NCBI GenBank assembly: GCA_948470475.1
Contig: OX419346.1
Coordinates: forward strand, 13,059,843-13,123,842
Source: Galaxea fascicularis
Lineage: Eukaryota > Cnidaria > Anthozoa > Scleractinia > Euphylliidae
DNA length: 64,000 bases
Direction: 5' to 3'
A program made the translations under genes and the position numbers. The notes under the pieces are model-generated. The model saw nothing but the letters and a program-made list of their open reading frames with translations, was not told the DNA's origin and did not search any database. Below, in pieces: positions 8,601-19,325 of this stretch. Positions within the stretch are counted from its first letter, which is position 1, and each line of letters begins with the position of its first letter.

Positions 8601-11600
8601 TTGGTGGTCCTGTTCCTGTTGTACCATCTGATTACGAACGGAAGGACCACGTAACCAAGCCTTTGTACTTAGCAGCCCGGCCTTCACTGGCACTCAGAAC
8701 CCTTCATGTGTTCATTCCTTTCTTGTTTTTTTTTGCCCGACCGACCGACCCACCTTCATGAGAGGGAGGGCGATGGGAAACGAAACATTTTATTGGGATG
8801 GCCTTAAAAAAAGAAAAAAAAATTGGAAAAGGAGTCTGGAGCTAGGAGGCCAGGTACCGGCAGCATAATATCCGTGGAGCCTGGAAACAACAAGATGTGG
8901 TTACAAAGTCAACATGGCGGCAATTGACGAAGGAAAAATCGATATCGTTGTTAAAATGAAACGTGAAAAGGGAAAAAAGGATGAACCACCAAAACTGCAG
9001 TTGAAGTATCAAGTAAAAACTAAAAATCTGTAAGGCAAAAAACTGCTTACGTTTCAGATTAATGAGACAATTGTTTGAAATTTCCTTCTTTGCCTTTTGC
9101 GTAACTTTTTTTTTTTTGAAAACGCGAAAATCTGGGTCAGTCGACGACGCTAAACGGAGAAAAAAAAGGGGATGGCCTTAGTATGTACTCTTTCAAGCAT
9201 CTTAGCCCTAGCCCCCCCCTCTAAAATGCCCGTGACAGTATTGCGTGACGAACAAACGGCTGCCTGTAATGCAGTATAGACTGTGAACGCCGACATTTTT
9301 GCCATTCTAGCAGCGATCAGATGTATTATTTTCGTGTATTATAAACCACGCAAAAAGGAAGATGCAGTTGTGATGAAATGCGCCTAAAATTGATCAAAGG
9401 TTGGTATTCCACAATTGAATACGTTGACATGTTGCGCGGTGTACATCGGCCGTTACCAACAGCGGGCAGCAGGGATCAAAGAAAGAGCGACGAACGACCA
9501 AAGAATCGTGCTTCAGTGGCCCTTGGACCAGTCTCTTACAAAATATTATAAGGTTAGAACATTTCGAAATATTTTCTCAGTGCCTATTTTAACCTAATAT
9601 GGACACGGACCAAAATTCATGTTTGACCAGCAACTTCAAAGTTCACCGCCGAAGGTCAAATATTTGTATTTTTTTACGAACTTTGAAACACTCTCGCGTC
9701 GCTCTTAATTATTTGCCCAAATAAATTTTCACCGGAATCTATAGATCATCCTTCTAAAATTCAACCACCAGAAGCTTAGTCGATTTGAAGGTTTCGCACA
9801 TGGTGAAAATTAATTTTATCCACGAAGTACTTTTACTGTAGTGAATTGTATGCCTTTGAAATTAAATTATTTCGTATGCAAAGAACAACGCCACATTTCC
9901 GAAAATCATTCCAACAGATATTTAGAGATTGTAAAAACAAGATTTGAGTGTTGTAAAGGCGGTAGAATGATTTGTTTTCGCACGCTAGGCTCTCAAACCC
10001 GTGCAATAATTTAGAGCTTCAAATAACGATTTTAACGAGTTTTCGTTATTTGCATTTTTCTTTAAAACTAAAGGATATTTCACCGAAAAAACTATACAGT
10101 GATTTTAGTTGTATCCTAGGCTATCGAACATTAAAATATGAAAGAAATCGAATTTTCCACCCTTGCCGCGATAGGTTTGATTTTTACGGACAGGCGCTCT
10201 TAAAAGGGTGCCTTTTATAAAGTGAGACCTTTGTACTTGCAAGAGAGAAGTGCACTGAAACACTAGCTCATTACTTAAACGTAATGATAATTAATGCAGA
10301 GAAAAATGTGCGAGACATTAGCTGGTAATAAGTAAGAACCTCGACCAAATACTGTAGTGCACTAAACATATAAACGTGTGAAATAGTCATCAAATAAATT
10401 GTTAATTGAGTTTTCCATTCAAGTAATTAAAGTTTATAGCCCCATTTCAACTACTTTTGGTTAAGTTTTCATTAATTACATTTTTATTGTTGTAGGCAAT
10501 CCTTAAAGCAAAGTTCTCGAGCACAGTCAGTATGAGCAGCAAAAAGGCTGCATGGGAGGGGATAACAATGGGGGTCAATGCAGTCAATTCAGGAGACCGC
10601 AAAACTGTTGACCAGGTGAATATCTAGTTTTATTTAATGTATACTTAAATTCAATTATATTCATGGCTTGATCTAATGCAGTATCTGTGATGAAGGCAAT
10701 TCACTCTATTTCAACTTTTGTTTCCAGTCCTAAACTGTTATTTGACACTTGCTGCCACTTATGTGTACTCTGAAAATCTGGTAATGCTGTGGTTTAATAT
10801 AATTTAAGACTAAATAGATCTTCACATGTTATATTGTTGTGTTCACTATGTGAACCACAAGGCTCATGCAGTTTTGATGATTAATAATGGTAATAGGACT
10901 ACATAGAGACCGATTTGGATTGTAATCATATGCGTAAACACAATTGGACAGTTGTTCTGGGGGAGTAGATTTGCTAACTCATGAATTATGATCACGATAC
11001 AGTAAAATGAGGTGGCAAAGAGGGACAAATTACTTGTCCCTATTTGTTGCCTTATTTTACTGTTGATTGATATAATTGTTAGAGATCAATCCTTTATATA
11101 TTGCTGTTGTTCTTTTGACAGCAATAGCCCAATTTCAATATATTAAAATTCACTCTTGTACAAAAGGCATCACCTCGAGGCTCTGGGGAAAAAACTCATA
11201 CAAATCCTTATTTTGGTCCCGGGAGCCCCAGTGTCATGTTTGTTTTAAGTTGGATTTTAATGTATTGCAGTTGGTCTATTAAGAGTTTTGCTATTCTTTA
11301 GGTCAAAAAGCGATGGGAAGACCTCACAGCATCTGTAAAGAAGAAAGAAAGGTTGGCACGCAATAATGAAATTCAAAGACTTAAAATAACAGGCAATGGA
11401 AATTTGCCAGATGATGAGGTACAAGATAATTGACATAATTGTTATATACAGGGATCAAAGATTGGTGATATATTCCACACAGTGGATTGTCAATCCTCTT
11501 GGACTATTTCCGTCATTAAATGCAACATTTGTAAGTTAACGGGAAATGATGGAAAGAGCAAGACAGCTTATAACATTCATCTTAACAATCACAGGAACCA

Positions 11601-13149
11601 CATTGAAAGAGCAGTTGGTAGCTGCATGTGATCTCACTAGAACTTATAACTTTGACAATGACCTAACTTGCACTTACAATCTTTGAACAAATAAAATGAG
11701 ATAAAATGGCCATTAAACAGAAAAGGAAAGTACTTCAAACATGAGAAATATTCAAGCTAAGAAAGCTATGTAAATACTTAAAAGCCTGATGGACTGAATA
11801 AAGAGTAGCCTTGGAGACAACCCCCCTCCCCCCCCCCCCCAACAAAATTATAAAGTATTATGTTTTATAATAATGTTTTAAAACATAAGTTATAAGCAAC
11901 ATTGCTGTCTTTAATATAACAGGAAAGCAATGAAATGTTGCCATATCCTGTGGCCCCGGCAACAGACAGTATGAGCTCTCCAGAACGACAAGTTGCAGAT
12001 GTCCTTGGGCCGCAAGTGTTCCTTGGTATAAAGGGAGGAACTGACACACTTGGTAAAGATGATATTGAATTGCTTCCACTTATCTGAGCTATGTATCAGT
12101 GGGATCCTTCAGTGATTTCTTTATTATTGCATGTATTTTTAGACACATCATGGAAGAAAGCTGAAGAATTGAAGTTTCAGGTATTCAGGAACATCTAGTT
12201 ACGTAGAGTTTGAGTAGGCCCTTCTCATAAGGATATAGCATGCAAAATGAGTTTCTTTTTTTGAAAACTGAGTGAAAGATCAGCTTATTCTTGATCACTC
12301 ATTAGTAAAGAGCTTAGTAGTTAATGTGTGATCAAAGGAAGAAATTATACTCCTTGTTGACCCTATTTAACCTGATCATACATTTTCTCATTTAATAACT
12401 ATTCACCTTTTTGCCCTTTATTGTTAACTGAACATTGTTTTTCTCCTTTTCAATGTTTTTTAGGGAGAACAAAGTAGCAGTTCAGTGGTGCTGAATTTCA
12501 ATTTTGAAGAGCAGCCAGCAGCTTCAAGTGTACGTTCAGCATAAATTGTTTTTTTTTTTAATTTCAGTTTAGTTAACCCTACCTACTTCCTTGTAATTCT
12601 TTTCGTAGTGTACACAGTTTGATAAATCCACTTTTGATCCACATTGGAATAATTTTATTTTCTAGTCAAATCGGGAAGTTCAGCAAGTTGAAGAGGACGA
12701 AATTGTGGAAGTAAAGGAAGGGACTAGCAAAAGACGTCGAAAAAAGACCCTTGGGGACGCTCAGTTGGAGGTTGGTTTTTTGGTTTTTTAACAAGTCATG
12801 CAAGTGTTTTCTTTATGAATTCCTGTCAAATATGTGTTCAACTGCTTACCTACCCTGTCATAGAATTAATTAATTTTTTCACATGATTTCAGTATTTTGA
12901 GGTGGTGACCAAGTACTATAAAATGAAAATGGAAAAGATGAAATTAGAAATGGAACTTCTAACCAAAAAGCACAAAGAAGGTAATTTTTCATTGCATTGC
13001 ACAGATTCTTCACTGATCTCCCATAATTACAAGCCATTTTCATGCAATCATTATTAAACAATCTGGTTTTGGATTCAGAGCCTTTCTTAGATCTCTTAAA
13101 ATCAGCCTTGCTTATGGTATAATCTTTTTGTTTTTCTTCCTCAGAATAA
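5617..13149 (+). CDS. Harbinger Myb/SANT-like DNA-binding protein, nine exons
   Basis: The accessory protein of Harbinger elements, which binds DNA and helps the transposase reach the nucleus and the element ends. Inferred exons: 5617-5700, 10496-10615, 11302-11418, 11923-12052, 12143-12180, 12464-12529, 12666-12770, 12893-12980 and 13145-13149. All junctions are GT-AG and the frame stays open, giving 250 aa. Residues about 10-90 form a Myb/SANT-like domain (RFSEEMNRALIEGYTKH, then AAWEGITMGVNAV, then VKKRWEDLTASVKKKE). A basic KRRRKK patch lies near residue 207 (likely nuclear signal). A Lys/Met/Glu-rich C-terminal helix (YYKMKMEKMKLEMELL) is typical of these proteins. Intron 1 is 4.8 kb because a TTAA-flanked element inserted there. 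The stop codon overlaps AATAAA (13145-13150). Exon ends are predicted, not proven; reading through the exon 4 donor would end the protein 12 codons later. Confidence 0.85.
6842..6933 (+). other. Exon-like open segment inside the TTAA element
   Basis: An ATG opens 30 codons (starting MDILAGLRKVEMRKCLIEQ, ending in an Asn/Ser-rich stretch) up to CAG followed by GTATTA, a usable donor. I do not recognise it. It could be a first exon of a lost transposase or chance. Confidence 0.25.
7048..7085. repeat. GGT microsatellite and G-rich run
   Basis: Short GGT repeats followed by G8 and GGGGG on the + strand. Four or more G-runs could form a G-quadruplex. Confidence 0.7.
7538..7735 (+). other. Open frame with Arg/Gly-rich C-terminus, remnant
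   Basis: 65 codons ending in a Tyr-rich stretch and GGRGGYRGRGGRR before the stop, like the RGG tail of a nucleic-acid-binding protein or transposase. The upstream part is not found. The G-rich DNA makes Gly/Arg runs likely by chance, so I do not call a gene. Confidence 0.25.
8410..8803. mobile_element. Inner related MITE
   Basis: Left 8407-8450 (TAAGGCCATCCCC, then ATAAAATGTTTCGTTTCCC and ATCGCCC) matches the inverse of 8755-8806 closely. Both arms then run into CCGACCGACCCA. It is nested in, or derived from, the same family as the outer MITE. Confidence 0.65.
8914..9012 (+). other. Exon-like open segment between the MITE arms
   Basis: An ATG opens 33 codons (starting MAAIDEGKIDIVVKMKREKG, Lys-rich) and stops at TATCAA followed by GTAAAA, a plausible donor. 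The codon pattern looks coding. It lies between the inner and outer right arms, so it may be a captured host first exon. Not recognised. Confidence 0.3.
10204..10495. other. Remainder of Myb gene intron 1
   Basis: AT-rich sequence ending in the acceptor TTTTTATTGTTGTAG. I see no other feature. Confidence 0.5.
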
Positions 13150-14029
13150 ACCTTTGATGAGGAAAACAGTGGCATTTGTTTGTGTGTTTTATATTCCTTG
13201 TTCATTTATGGTATATTGTAACAGAATTGTAGATAAAACTGTACACTTCTAATTAAAAAATCGGATAGAGTTGTGACTGACCAATGAAAACATTTTAAAA
13301 ACATAGTTTAAGATGAAGTAAACTTGTTATGAATACTCCTTAAATGCTCCTTGAATTTTGTATCCACAAACCAACACAGACTCTGTTAGCAGCAACAGTA
13401 CAGCCTTTCAGCAACACCCTTAATTTTCAGTTTGTGTCAAAGTAAAAAATGAGTCAGATTACCCCCATTTTTTGTTATTGGATCTGTTTGTTTGGCAAAC
13501 GAATTAAAAAATTCTTTCTCAATTCTTAGGTAGATATACTCTTTGTTGAGCTGCATACTTCTCCTTTCCTTTTCTTTAAAATAATACCATACATTTCATA
13601 TTTCAGGCTGTCCCATAATTCCTGATGTACCTTATATTGTCCGGAAGCCAATAGTTCATAAGCCCCCAGCTTCTTTAAAGGCTTCCTTGTCATTATCTTC
13701 TTGAACATTTGTAGTTCATTGTCATTAAGTTATTATAAACTTCTAGTGTATTGTTTTATTTTATTTTTTTTGGTGGTTAATGACAAAGTAAAATGGCCGG
13801 AAAAATGGAAATGAAAGATTCATCTTTGTGCAAAGTTAAAAAAAATGGAACATAGGGTTCAGAACTGCTTTAATTCTTCAATAAATCTACTGAAGGTAAA
13901 CATTCTCATTTCTACAGTTGCTGAAATAACACAAATACAGGGCTCTAATTTGGGTGAGAGAATATAGTTACATGACTCAACTTTATATAATTTTAGCACT
14001 AGACCTTACAACTGTAAATTGCTTTGGCA
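13150..14029. other. Convergent intergenic region of the Harbinger genes
   Basis: AT-rich gap between the 3' ends of the Myb gene and the transposase gene. Poly(A)-signal candidates: AATAAA at about 13881 (+) and AATAAAATAAA on the minus strand near 13750-13760. Open frames at 12879-13205 (-) and 13526-13708 (-) have no features of a gene. Confidence 0.5.
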
Positions 14030-15778
14030 TTATGAAAATACATCTCTAATTAAATTTAGTCGCTTTGAAGTGCCAGATTCATTACAATCATGAAATGGGA
14101 GGAAAACCTCATTGTTTTCACCAACTTCAATTGGACCAAGACCAGCAGGTAGCTGAGTGTTGTCAAAAATACACATGTTGTGTAGTACCACCGTTGCAAC
14201 GATAATGTTGCAACAGCGTTCTGGCGAAAACTGTATCGTTCCCCCAGAAAAATCTAGGCAGCGGAATCTTTGTTTTAACACACCAAAATAATGATCTTTC
14301 AATAATATTCCTGGTTTTGGTGTGGGAACGTTGATAGTTCTCCTCCCCCGGTGTGCTAACTTTCTCAGGGTTCAGGGGGGTCATGAGGTACGGCTGTAGG
14401 GCATACCCCCTGTCCCCAAGCAACCATCCCTCTCTTTTTCTGGACTGCATGTGTTGCTGTAGAGAGCTTGCGTTAAATACAGCTGAGTCGTGGACTGCTC
14501 CATGCCACTTTGCCACCAGGTTTGTAAATTTCATGTCTGCATTGCAGACTGCCATGACATTGATGGCATGGTACCCTTTGTGACAGACGTACAGGTGTTC
14601 TTCTTTAGATGGAGCCTTAATTGGAATTAGGGTACCATCAATAGCCCCCACAACCTTCGGAAAACCAGCTATAGCGTAAAAATCTCTCATGGTTTCCTGC
14701 AAATAAGGAAGTGACATAAATAAACTTTCATCTAATTAAAGTTCGCTACTGCCCTCTATTGCAGGACGTCACAAATGTCGTCTCTACGCACAAATTTTGC
14801 AGCAATTGTAGAGAAGTTCCCTGGGTTTTTAACTTGTTCAACATAGTTAAGGCTTTAGTAATCACTGGCATTGGAATACGGCGACACAATTCCATCAGAT
14901 GGAGCGTTAAAAATGCCTTAAAATGTCACGATATAAAAGCCAGCCTGAAAGTGATGCGAACCGCCGAGAAAACAGAAACAACATCCGTTTATTTCATCGC
15001 CAGTCATCTCAAAACTTCTACAACTGCAGTGGTTAAATTCTATTGTTTTATCTGTCTTTATGCGTGACTATTCATAGCCTCAAAAGAGTAAACAAATTCT
15101 GGCTGTACCCGGCTAAGAATAGCGGAATATTCTTTAAAATATATTACTGTTTCGTGCGTGCAATTGTCTCACATACACGCGGTAATAGTATACACGTATC
15201 TTCAAATTTTCACGATTTGCCATAAATAAATAAAATACATAGATATGTAATATTTACATTCAACTCTTCAAATGTTGTGGGAAACTTTATCCAGTCGTTG
15301 GCCAACGAACACAAACACTGAGACACTGAGTTCACGCAGCGACTTGCGCTGGCTTTAGAGATACCCATCGTATCTCCGACGACTTTGAGGAAACTTCCGC
15401 TTGCATAATAGCGCAACGCAGTTAAAACCTGAAAGAGTTGAAAACGGGTGTCACTACCACGACAAGAGAGCTGTTCCACAGTACGATAAACGGATGTAAG
15501 CCGATTTGGACTTACGAATTAGCAGGAATTAGAAAATCACTCACCTGTGTCTCTGGACTCGGTGGACAATTTCTGTTCGTGTTTCTCCTCAGCTCATTTT
15601 CAAACTTGTTCACCAACCATTCTATTCTTTCAGGAGACAACCTGTACCTTTCTATTACTTCAGTCCTTCGCATACCGTCCAAAACGGTTCTTTTTTCGTA
15701 CTTTCTTTTCTCGCAAGTTGGCATAAACAGTACACCGGCAGCAGCCATTTTCACCCGGAAAAAGCTTTTCGGGAGCAC
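14030..15778 (-). pseudogene. HARBI1-like Harbinger DDE transposase, one frameshift
   Basis: Catalyses cut-and-paste transposition with a DDE nuclease fold. Predicted exons on the minus strand: 15778-15545 (78 codons, or from the in-frame ATG at 15748), 15428-15258 (57 codons) and 14696-14030, with GT-AG introns and phase-0 junctions. The N-terminal part has the family's helix-turn-helix-like stretch (ALRYYASGSF then VVGDTMGISKASASR). Catalytic residues are visible: D near 155 (GAIDGT), D near 230 (LLGDRGY) and E near 268 (NIIER). The HDS motif near 205 is present. Right after the glutamate, at about 14285-14290, the frame shifts. The expected GVLKQRFRCLD and CNIIVATVVLHNMCI continue in another frame to the stop at 14030-14032. 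Combined length, about 357 codons, equals a complete family member, so a single small indel separates it from an intact gene. Sequencing error is the alternative. Confidence 0.9.
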
Positions 15779-15888
15779 GCGAGCTCCCGAGATTTTTTAG
15801 GGGAAAATGACGTGACTTTTTTCGTGCCCGAAATATTCGGGTGCTTTGAGAAACACGCATTCCTTTTTTCGGGAGCTTTTCGGGGGAC
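15779..15888. other. Right subterminal region of Harbinger
   Basis: Short leader between the transposase start and the right terminus. Repeated CCCGAAAA/TTTTCGGG motifs in both orientations, including the mirrored subterminal repeat. Confidence 0.6.
15833..15858 (-). promoter_or_regulatory. Subterminal repeat, right
   Basis: Minus-strand GCGTGTTTCTCAAAGCACCC, a slightly diverged copy of the terminal motif mirrored against the left end. Confidence 0.6.
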
Positions 15889-15932
15889 TTTTCGGGTCCG
15901 AAAAGTTTTCGGGTGTTTTGAGAAACGCACGC
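15889..15932 (-). repeat. Right terminal inverted repeat
   Basis: Perfect inverted match of the left terminus. Confidence 0.95.
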
Positions 15933-15935
15933 CTT
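15933..15935. repeat. Target-site duplication CTT, right
   Basis: Second copy of CTT, directly after the right terminal repeat, continuing into AGCCGTC of the 5S spacer. Confidence 0.92.
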
Positions 15936-16161
15936 AGCCGTCTATGTAGTGCTTTTGAAAGTACGAATTGATCTCGTTCCAAGTGGGGAAAAATTGACAC
16001 AGAGTTGAAACTGAGGCGATATGGATCAGGGAAGTTTTTTTTTGCCTCCTTGTCTTTGCTTTACGCTAAAGCAGTTTACTGTAAAACACTGGAACACCTC
16101 TTGCAACTTGAAATTGACGCCTAGGCTGCTATAAAGCACGAAATCTTGGCTTGAAGCCCTT

Positions 16162-16279
16162 GTCTACGACCATACCACAAGGGAAACACCGGTTCTCGTC
16201 CGATCACCGAAGTTAAGCTTTGTCGGGCGGGGTTAGTACTTGGATGATTGATCGCCTAGGAATACCTCGTGTTGTAGAC
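16162..16279 (+). rRNA. 5S rRNA gene 5 (unit S)
   Basis: Consensus copy, first gene after the transposon; 530-bp unit. Confidence 0.97.
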
Positions 16280-16691
16280 TTTTTACCGAATCAGTTTTGC
16301 CAATTTGGAACGTGACGTTAAACTTTCGCTTGTGACATGAAATAATTGTAGACAAGAGCATAGGAGGTTAGAGGGAAAGGCTTTTGCAGCCCTTCTAACG
16401 CCAAAAGCTGGTTAATTTGATGCATTAGAAATCACCAGATCAGCAGCTACATATACAAGAAACCTTAGCCGTCTATGTAGTGCTTTTAAAAGTACCAATT
16501 GATCTCGTTCCAAGTGGGGAAAAATTGACACAGAGTTGAAACTGAGGGGATATGGATCAGGCAAGTTTTTTTTGGCTCCTTGTCTTTGCTTTACGCTAAA
16601 GCAGTTTACTGTAAAACACTGGAACACCTCTTGGAACTTGAAATTGACGCCTAGGCTGCTATAAAGCACGACATCTTGGCTTGAAGCCCTT

Positions 16692-16809
16692 GTCTACGAC
16701 CATACCACAAGGGAAACACCGGTTCTCGTCCGATCACCGAGGTTAAGCTTTGTCGGGCGGGGTTAGTACTTGGATGATTGATCGCCTAGGAATACCTCGT
16801 GTTGTAGAC
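16692..16809 (+). rRNA. 5S rRNA gene 6 (unit S)
   Basis: A50G variant, shared with gene 15 as part of a segmental duplication. Confidence 0.96.
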
Positions 16810-17222
16810 TTTTTACCGAATCAGTTTTGCCAATTTGGAACGTGACGTTAAACTTTCGCTTGTGACATGAAATAATTGTAGACAAGAGCATAGGAGGTTA
16901 GAGGGAAAGGCTTTTGCAGCCCTTCTAACGCCAAAAGCTGGTTAATTTGATGCATTAGAAATCACCAGATTAGCAGCTACATATACAAGAAACCTTAGCC
17001 GTCTATGTAGTGCTTTTGAAAGTACGAATTGATCTCGTTCCAAGTGGGGAAAAATTGACACAGAGTTGAAACTGAGGCGATATGGATCAGGCAAGTTTTT
17101 TTTTGGCTCCTTGTCTTTGCTTTACGCTAAAGCAGTTTACTGTAAAACACTGGAACACCTCTTGCAACTTGAAATTGACGCCTAGGCTGCTATAAAGCAC
17201 GAAATCTTGGCTTGAAGCCCTT

Positions 17223-17340
17223 ATCTACGACCATACCACAAGGGAAACACCGGTTCTCGTCCGATCACCGAAGTTAAGCTTTGTCGGGCGGGGTTAGTAC
17301 TTGGATGATTGATCGCCTAGGAATACCTCGTGTTGTAGAC
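17223..17340 (+). rRNA. 5S rRNA gene 7 (unit S)
   Basis: First base is A instead of G (weakens the terminal pair of helix I). Same variant in gene 16. Confidence 0.95.
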
Positions 17341-17753
17341 TTTTTACCGAATCAGTTTTGCCCATTTGGAACGTGACGTTAAACTTTCGCTTGTGACATG
17401 AAATAATTGTAGACAAGAGCATAGGAGGTTAGAGGGAAAGGCTTTTGCAGCCCTTCTAATGCCAAAAGCTGGTTAATTTGATGCATTAGAAATCACCAGA
17501 TCAGCAGCTACATATACAAGAAACCTTAGCCGTCTATGTAGTGCTTTTAAAAGTACCAATTGATCTCGTTCCAAGTGGGGAAAAATTGACACAGAGTTGA
17601 AACTGAGGCGATATGGATCAGGCAAGTTTTTTTTTGGCTCCTTGTCTTTGCTTTACGCTAAAGCAGTTTACTGTAAAACACTGGAACACCTCTTGCAACT
17701 TGAAATTGACGCCTAGGCTGCTATAAAGCACGACATCTTGGCTTGAAGCCCTT

Positions 17754-17871
17754 GTCTACGACCATACCACAAGGGAAACACCGGTTCTCGTCCGATCACC
17801 GAAGTTAAGCTTTGTCGGGCGGGGTTAGTACTTGGATGATTGATCGCCTAGGAATACCTCGTGTTGTAGAC
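17754..17871 (+). rRNA. 5S rRNA gene 8 (unit L)
   Basis: Consensus copy. Confidence 0.97.
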
Positions 17872-17893
17872 TTTTTACCGAATCAGTTTTGCC

Positions 17894-18078
17894 CTTTGTT
17901 TTTCCAGGTCGTTGCCCGCTCGCTCAGTTTCACACTCTTAAAAACATGATGAACAGCTATGCAAAGGCAAATTGCCAAGACCAACCAAGGTTGGTAAGTT
18001 TTACTGCCGTATTTACGGCATCTTGTGTTGAGTTGAATTTTTTCCCCTTTTGGAGGCTTTAGCGCGTGCAAAGTTGCC
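17894..18078 (+). repeat. 185-bp block, unit 8
   Basis: AAAGGCAAATTG variant (G to A), shared with units 57-59. Confidence 0.9.
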
Positions 18079-18469
18079 AATTTGGAACGTGACGTTAAAC
18101 TTTCGCTTGTGACGTGAAATAATTGGAGACAAGAGCATAGGAGGTTAGAGGGAAAGGCTTTTGCAGCCCTTCTAACGCCAAAAGCTGGTTAATTTGATGC
18201 ATTAGAAATCACCAGATCAGCAGCTACATATACAAGAAACCTTAGCCGTCTATGTAGTGCTTTTAAAAGTACCAATTGATCTCGTTCCAAGTGGGGAAAA
18301 ATTGACACAGAGTTGAAACTGAGGCGATATGGATCAGGCAAGTTTTTTTTTGGCTCCTTGTCTTTGCTTTACGCTAAAGCAGTTTACTGTAAAACACTGG
18401 AACACCTCTTGCAACTTGAAATTGACGCCTAGGCTGCTATAAAGCACGACATCTTGGCTTGAAGCCCTT

Positions 18470-18587
18470 GTCTACGACCATACCACAAGGGAAACACCGG
18501 TTCTCGTCCGATCACCGAAGTTAAGCTTTGTCGGGCGGGGTTAGTACTTGGATGATTGATCGCCTAGGAATACCTCGTGTTGTAGAC
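18470..18587 (+). rRNA. 5S rRNA gene 9 (unit S)
   Basis: Consensus copy. Confidence 0.97.
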
Positions 18588-19000
18588 TTTTTACCGAATC
18601 AGTTTTGCCAATTTGGAACGTGACGTTAAACTTTCGCTTGTGACATGAAATAATTGTAGACAAGAGCATAGGAGGTTAGAGGGAAAGGCTTTTGCAGCCC
18701 TTCTAACGCCAAAAGCTGGTTAATTTGATGCATTAGAAATCACCAGATCAGCAGCTACATATACAAGAAACCTTAGCCGTCTATGTAGTGCTTTTAAAAG
18801 TACCAATTGATCTCGTTCCAAGTGGGGAAAAATTGACACAGAGTTGAAACTGAGGCGATATGGATCAGGCAAGTTTTTTTTTGGCTCCTTGTCTTTGCTT
18901 TACGCTAAAGCAGTTTACTGTAAAACACTGGAACACCTCTTGCAACTTGAAATTGACGCCTAGGCTGCTATAAAGCACGACATCTTGGCTTGAAGCCCTT

Positions 19001-19118
19001 GTCTACGACCATACCACAAGGGAAACACCGGTTCTCGTCCGATCACCGAAGTTAAGCTTTGTCGGGCGGGGTTAGTACTTGGATGATTGATCGCCTAGGA
19101 ATACCTCGTGTTGTAGAC
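19001..19118 (+). rRNA. 5S rRNA gene 10 (unit L)
   Basis: Consensus copy; paralogous counterpart of gene 1 (offset 18,688). Confidence 0.97.
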
Positions 19119-19140
19119 TTTTTACCGAATCAGTTTTGCC

Positions 19141-19325
19141 CTTTGTTTTTCCAGGTCGTTGCCCGCTCGCTCAGTTTCACACTCTTAAAAACATGATGAA
19201 CAGCTATGCAAAGGCGAATTGCCAAGACCAACCAAGGTTGGTAAGTTTTACTGCCGTATTTACGGCATCTTGTGTTGAGTTGAATTTTTTCCCCTTTTGG
19301 AGGCTTTAGCGCGTGCAAAGTTGCC
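19141..19325 (+). repeat. 185-bp block, unit 10
   Basis: Matches the reference copy. Confidence 0.9.

Larger units (their letters stand above)
8344..9177. mobile_element. Harbinger-type MITE, TIR GGCCATCCCC
   Basis: GGCCATCCCC at 8344-8353 is inverted at 9168-9177, flanked by TTA at 8341-8343 and 9178-9180, the preferred 3-bp target of Harbinger elements. The subterminal GTCGGTCGG motifs are also mirrored in part. It contains a smaller related element (8410-8803) and an exon-like open segment. Confidence 0.65.
5888..10203. mobile_element. Nested 4.3-kb element with long inverted termini and TTAA flanks
   Basis: TTAA at 5888-5891 and 10200-10203 encloses a 4,308-bp element whose ends, GAGCGCCTGTC, are inverted and extend inward for about 600-700 bp (5892 to about 6620 against 10199 to about 9560) with many mismatches and indels. 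TTAA duplications occur in piggyBac and Kolobok elements; the purine-rich GAG terminus fits Kolobok better, but I see no transposase to decide. It sits wholly in intron 1 of the Myb gene. Confidence 0.75.
2753..15932. mobile_element. PIF/Harbinger DNA transposon in the 5S array
   Basis: 13,180-bp element with 44-bp perfect terminal inverted repeats, 3-bp target duplication and two convergent genes, a Myb/SANT-like gene and a HARBI1-like DDE transposase. This gene pair and a 3-bp duplication are hallmarks of the PIF/Harbinger superfamily. It is large for the family because other elements have nested inside it. The transposase has a frameshift, so this copy probably cannot move without help, although its ends look intact. 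Confidence 0.95.

Noticed and set aside
13526..13708. 60-codon minus-strand frame
   Set aside because: AT-rich intergenic sequence downstream of both Harbinger genes, no features.
14353..14583. 76-codon plus-strand frame
   Set aside because: Antisense shadow of the transposase catalytic exon.
16412..16669. 85-codon minus-strand open frames in S units (also 21917, 24225, 27064, 62627)
   Set aside because: Present only where the T tract is 8 rather than 9 long, so the frame depends on homopolymer length in the spacer.
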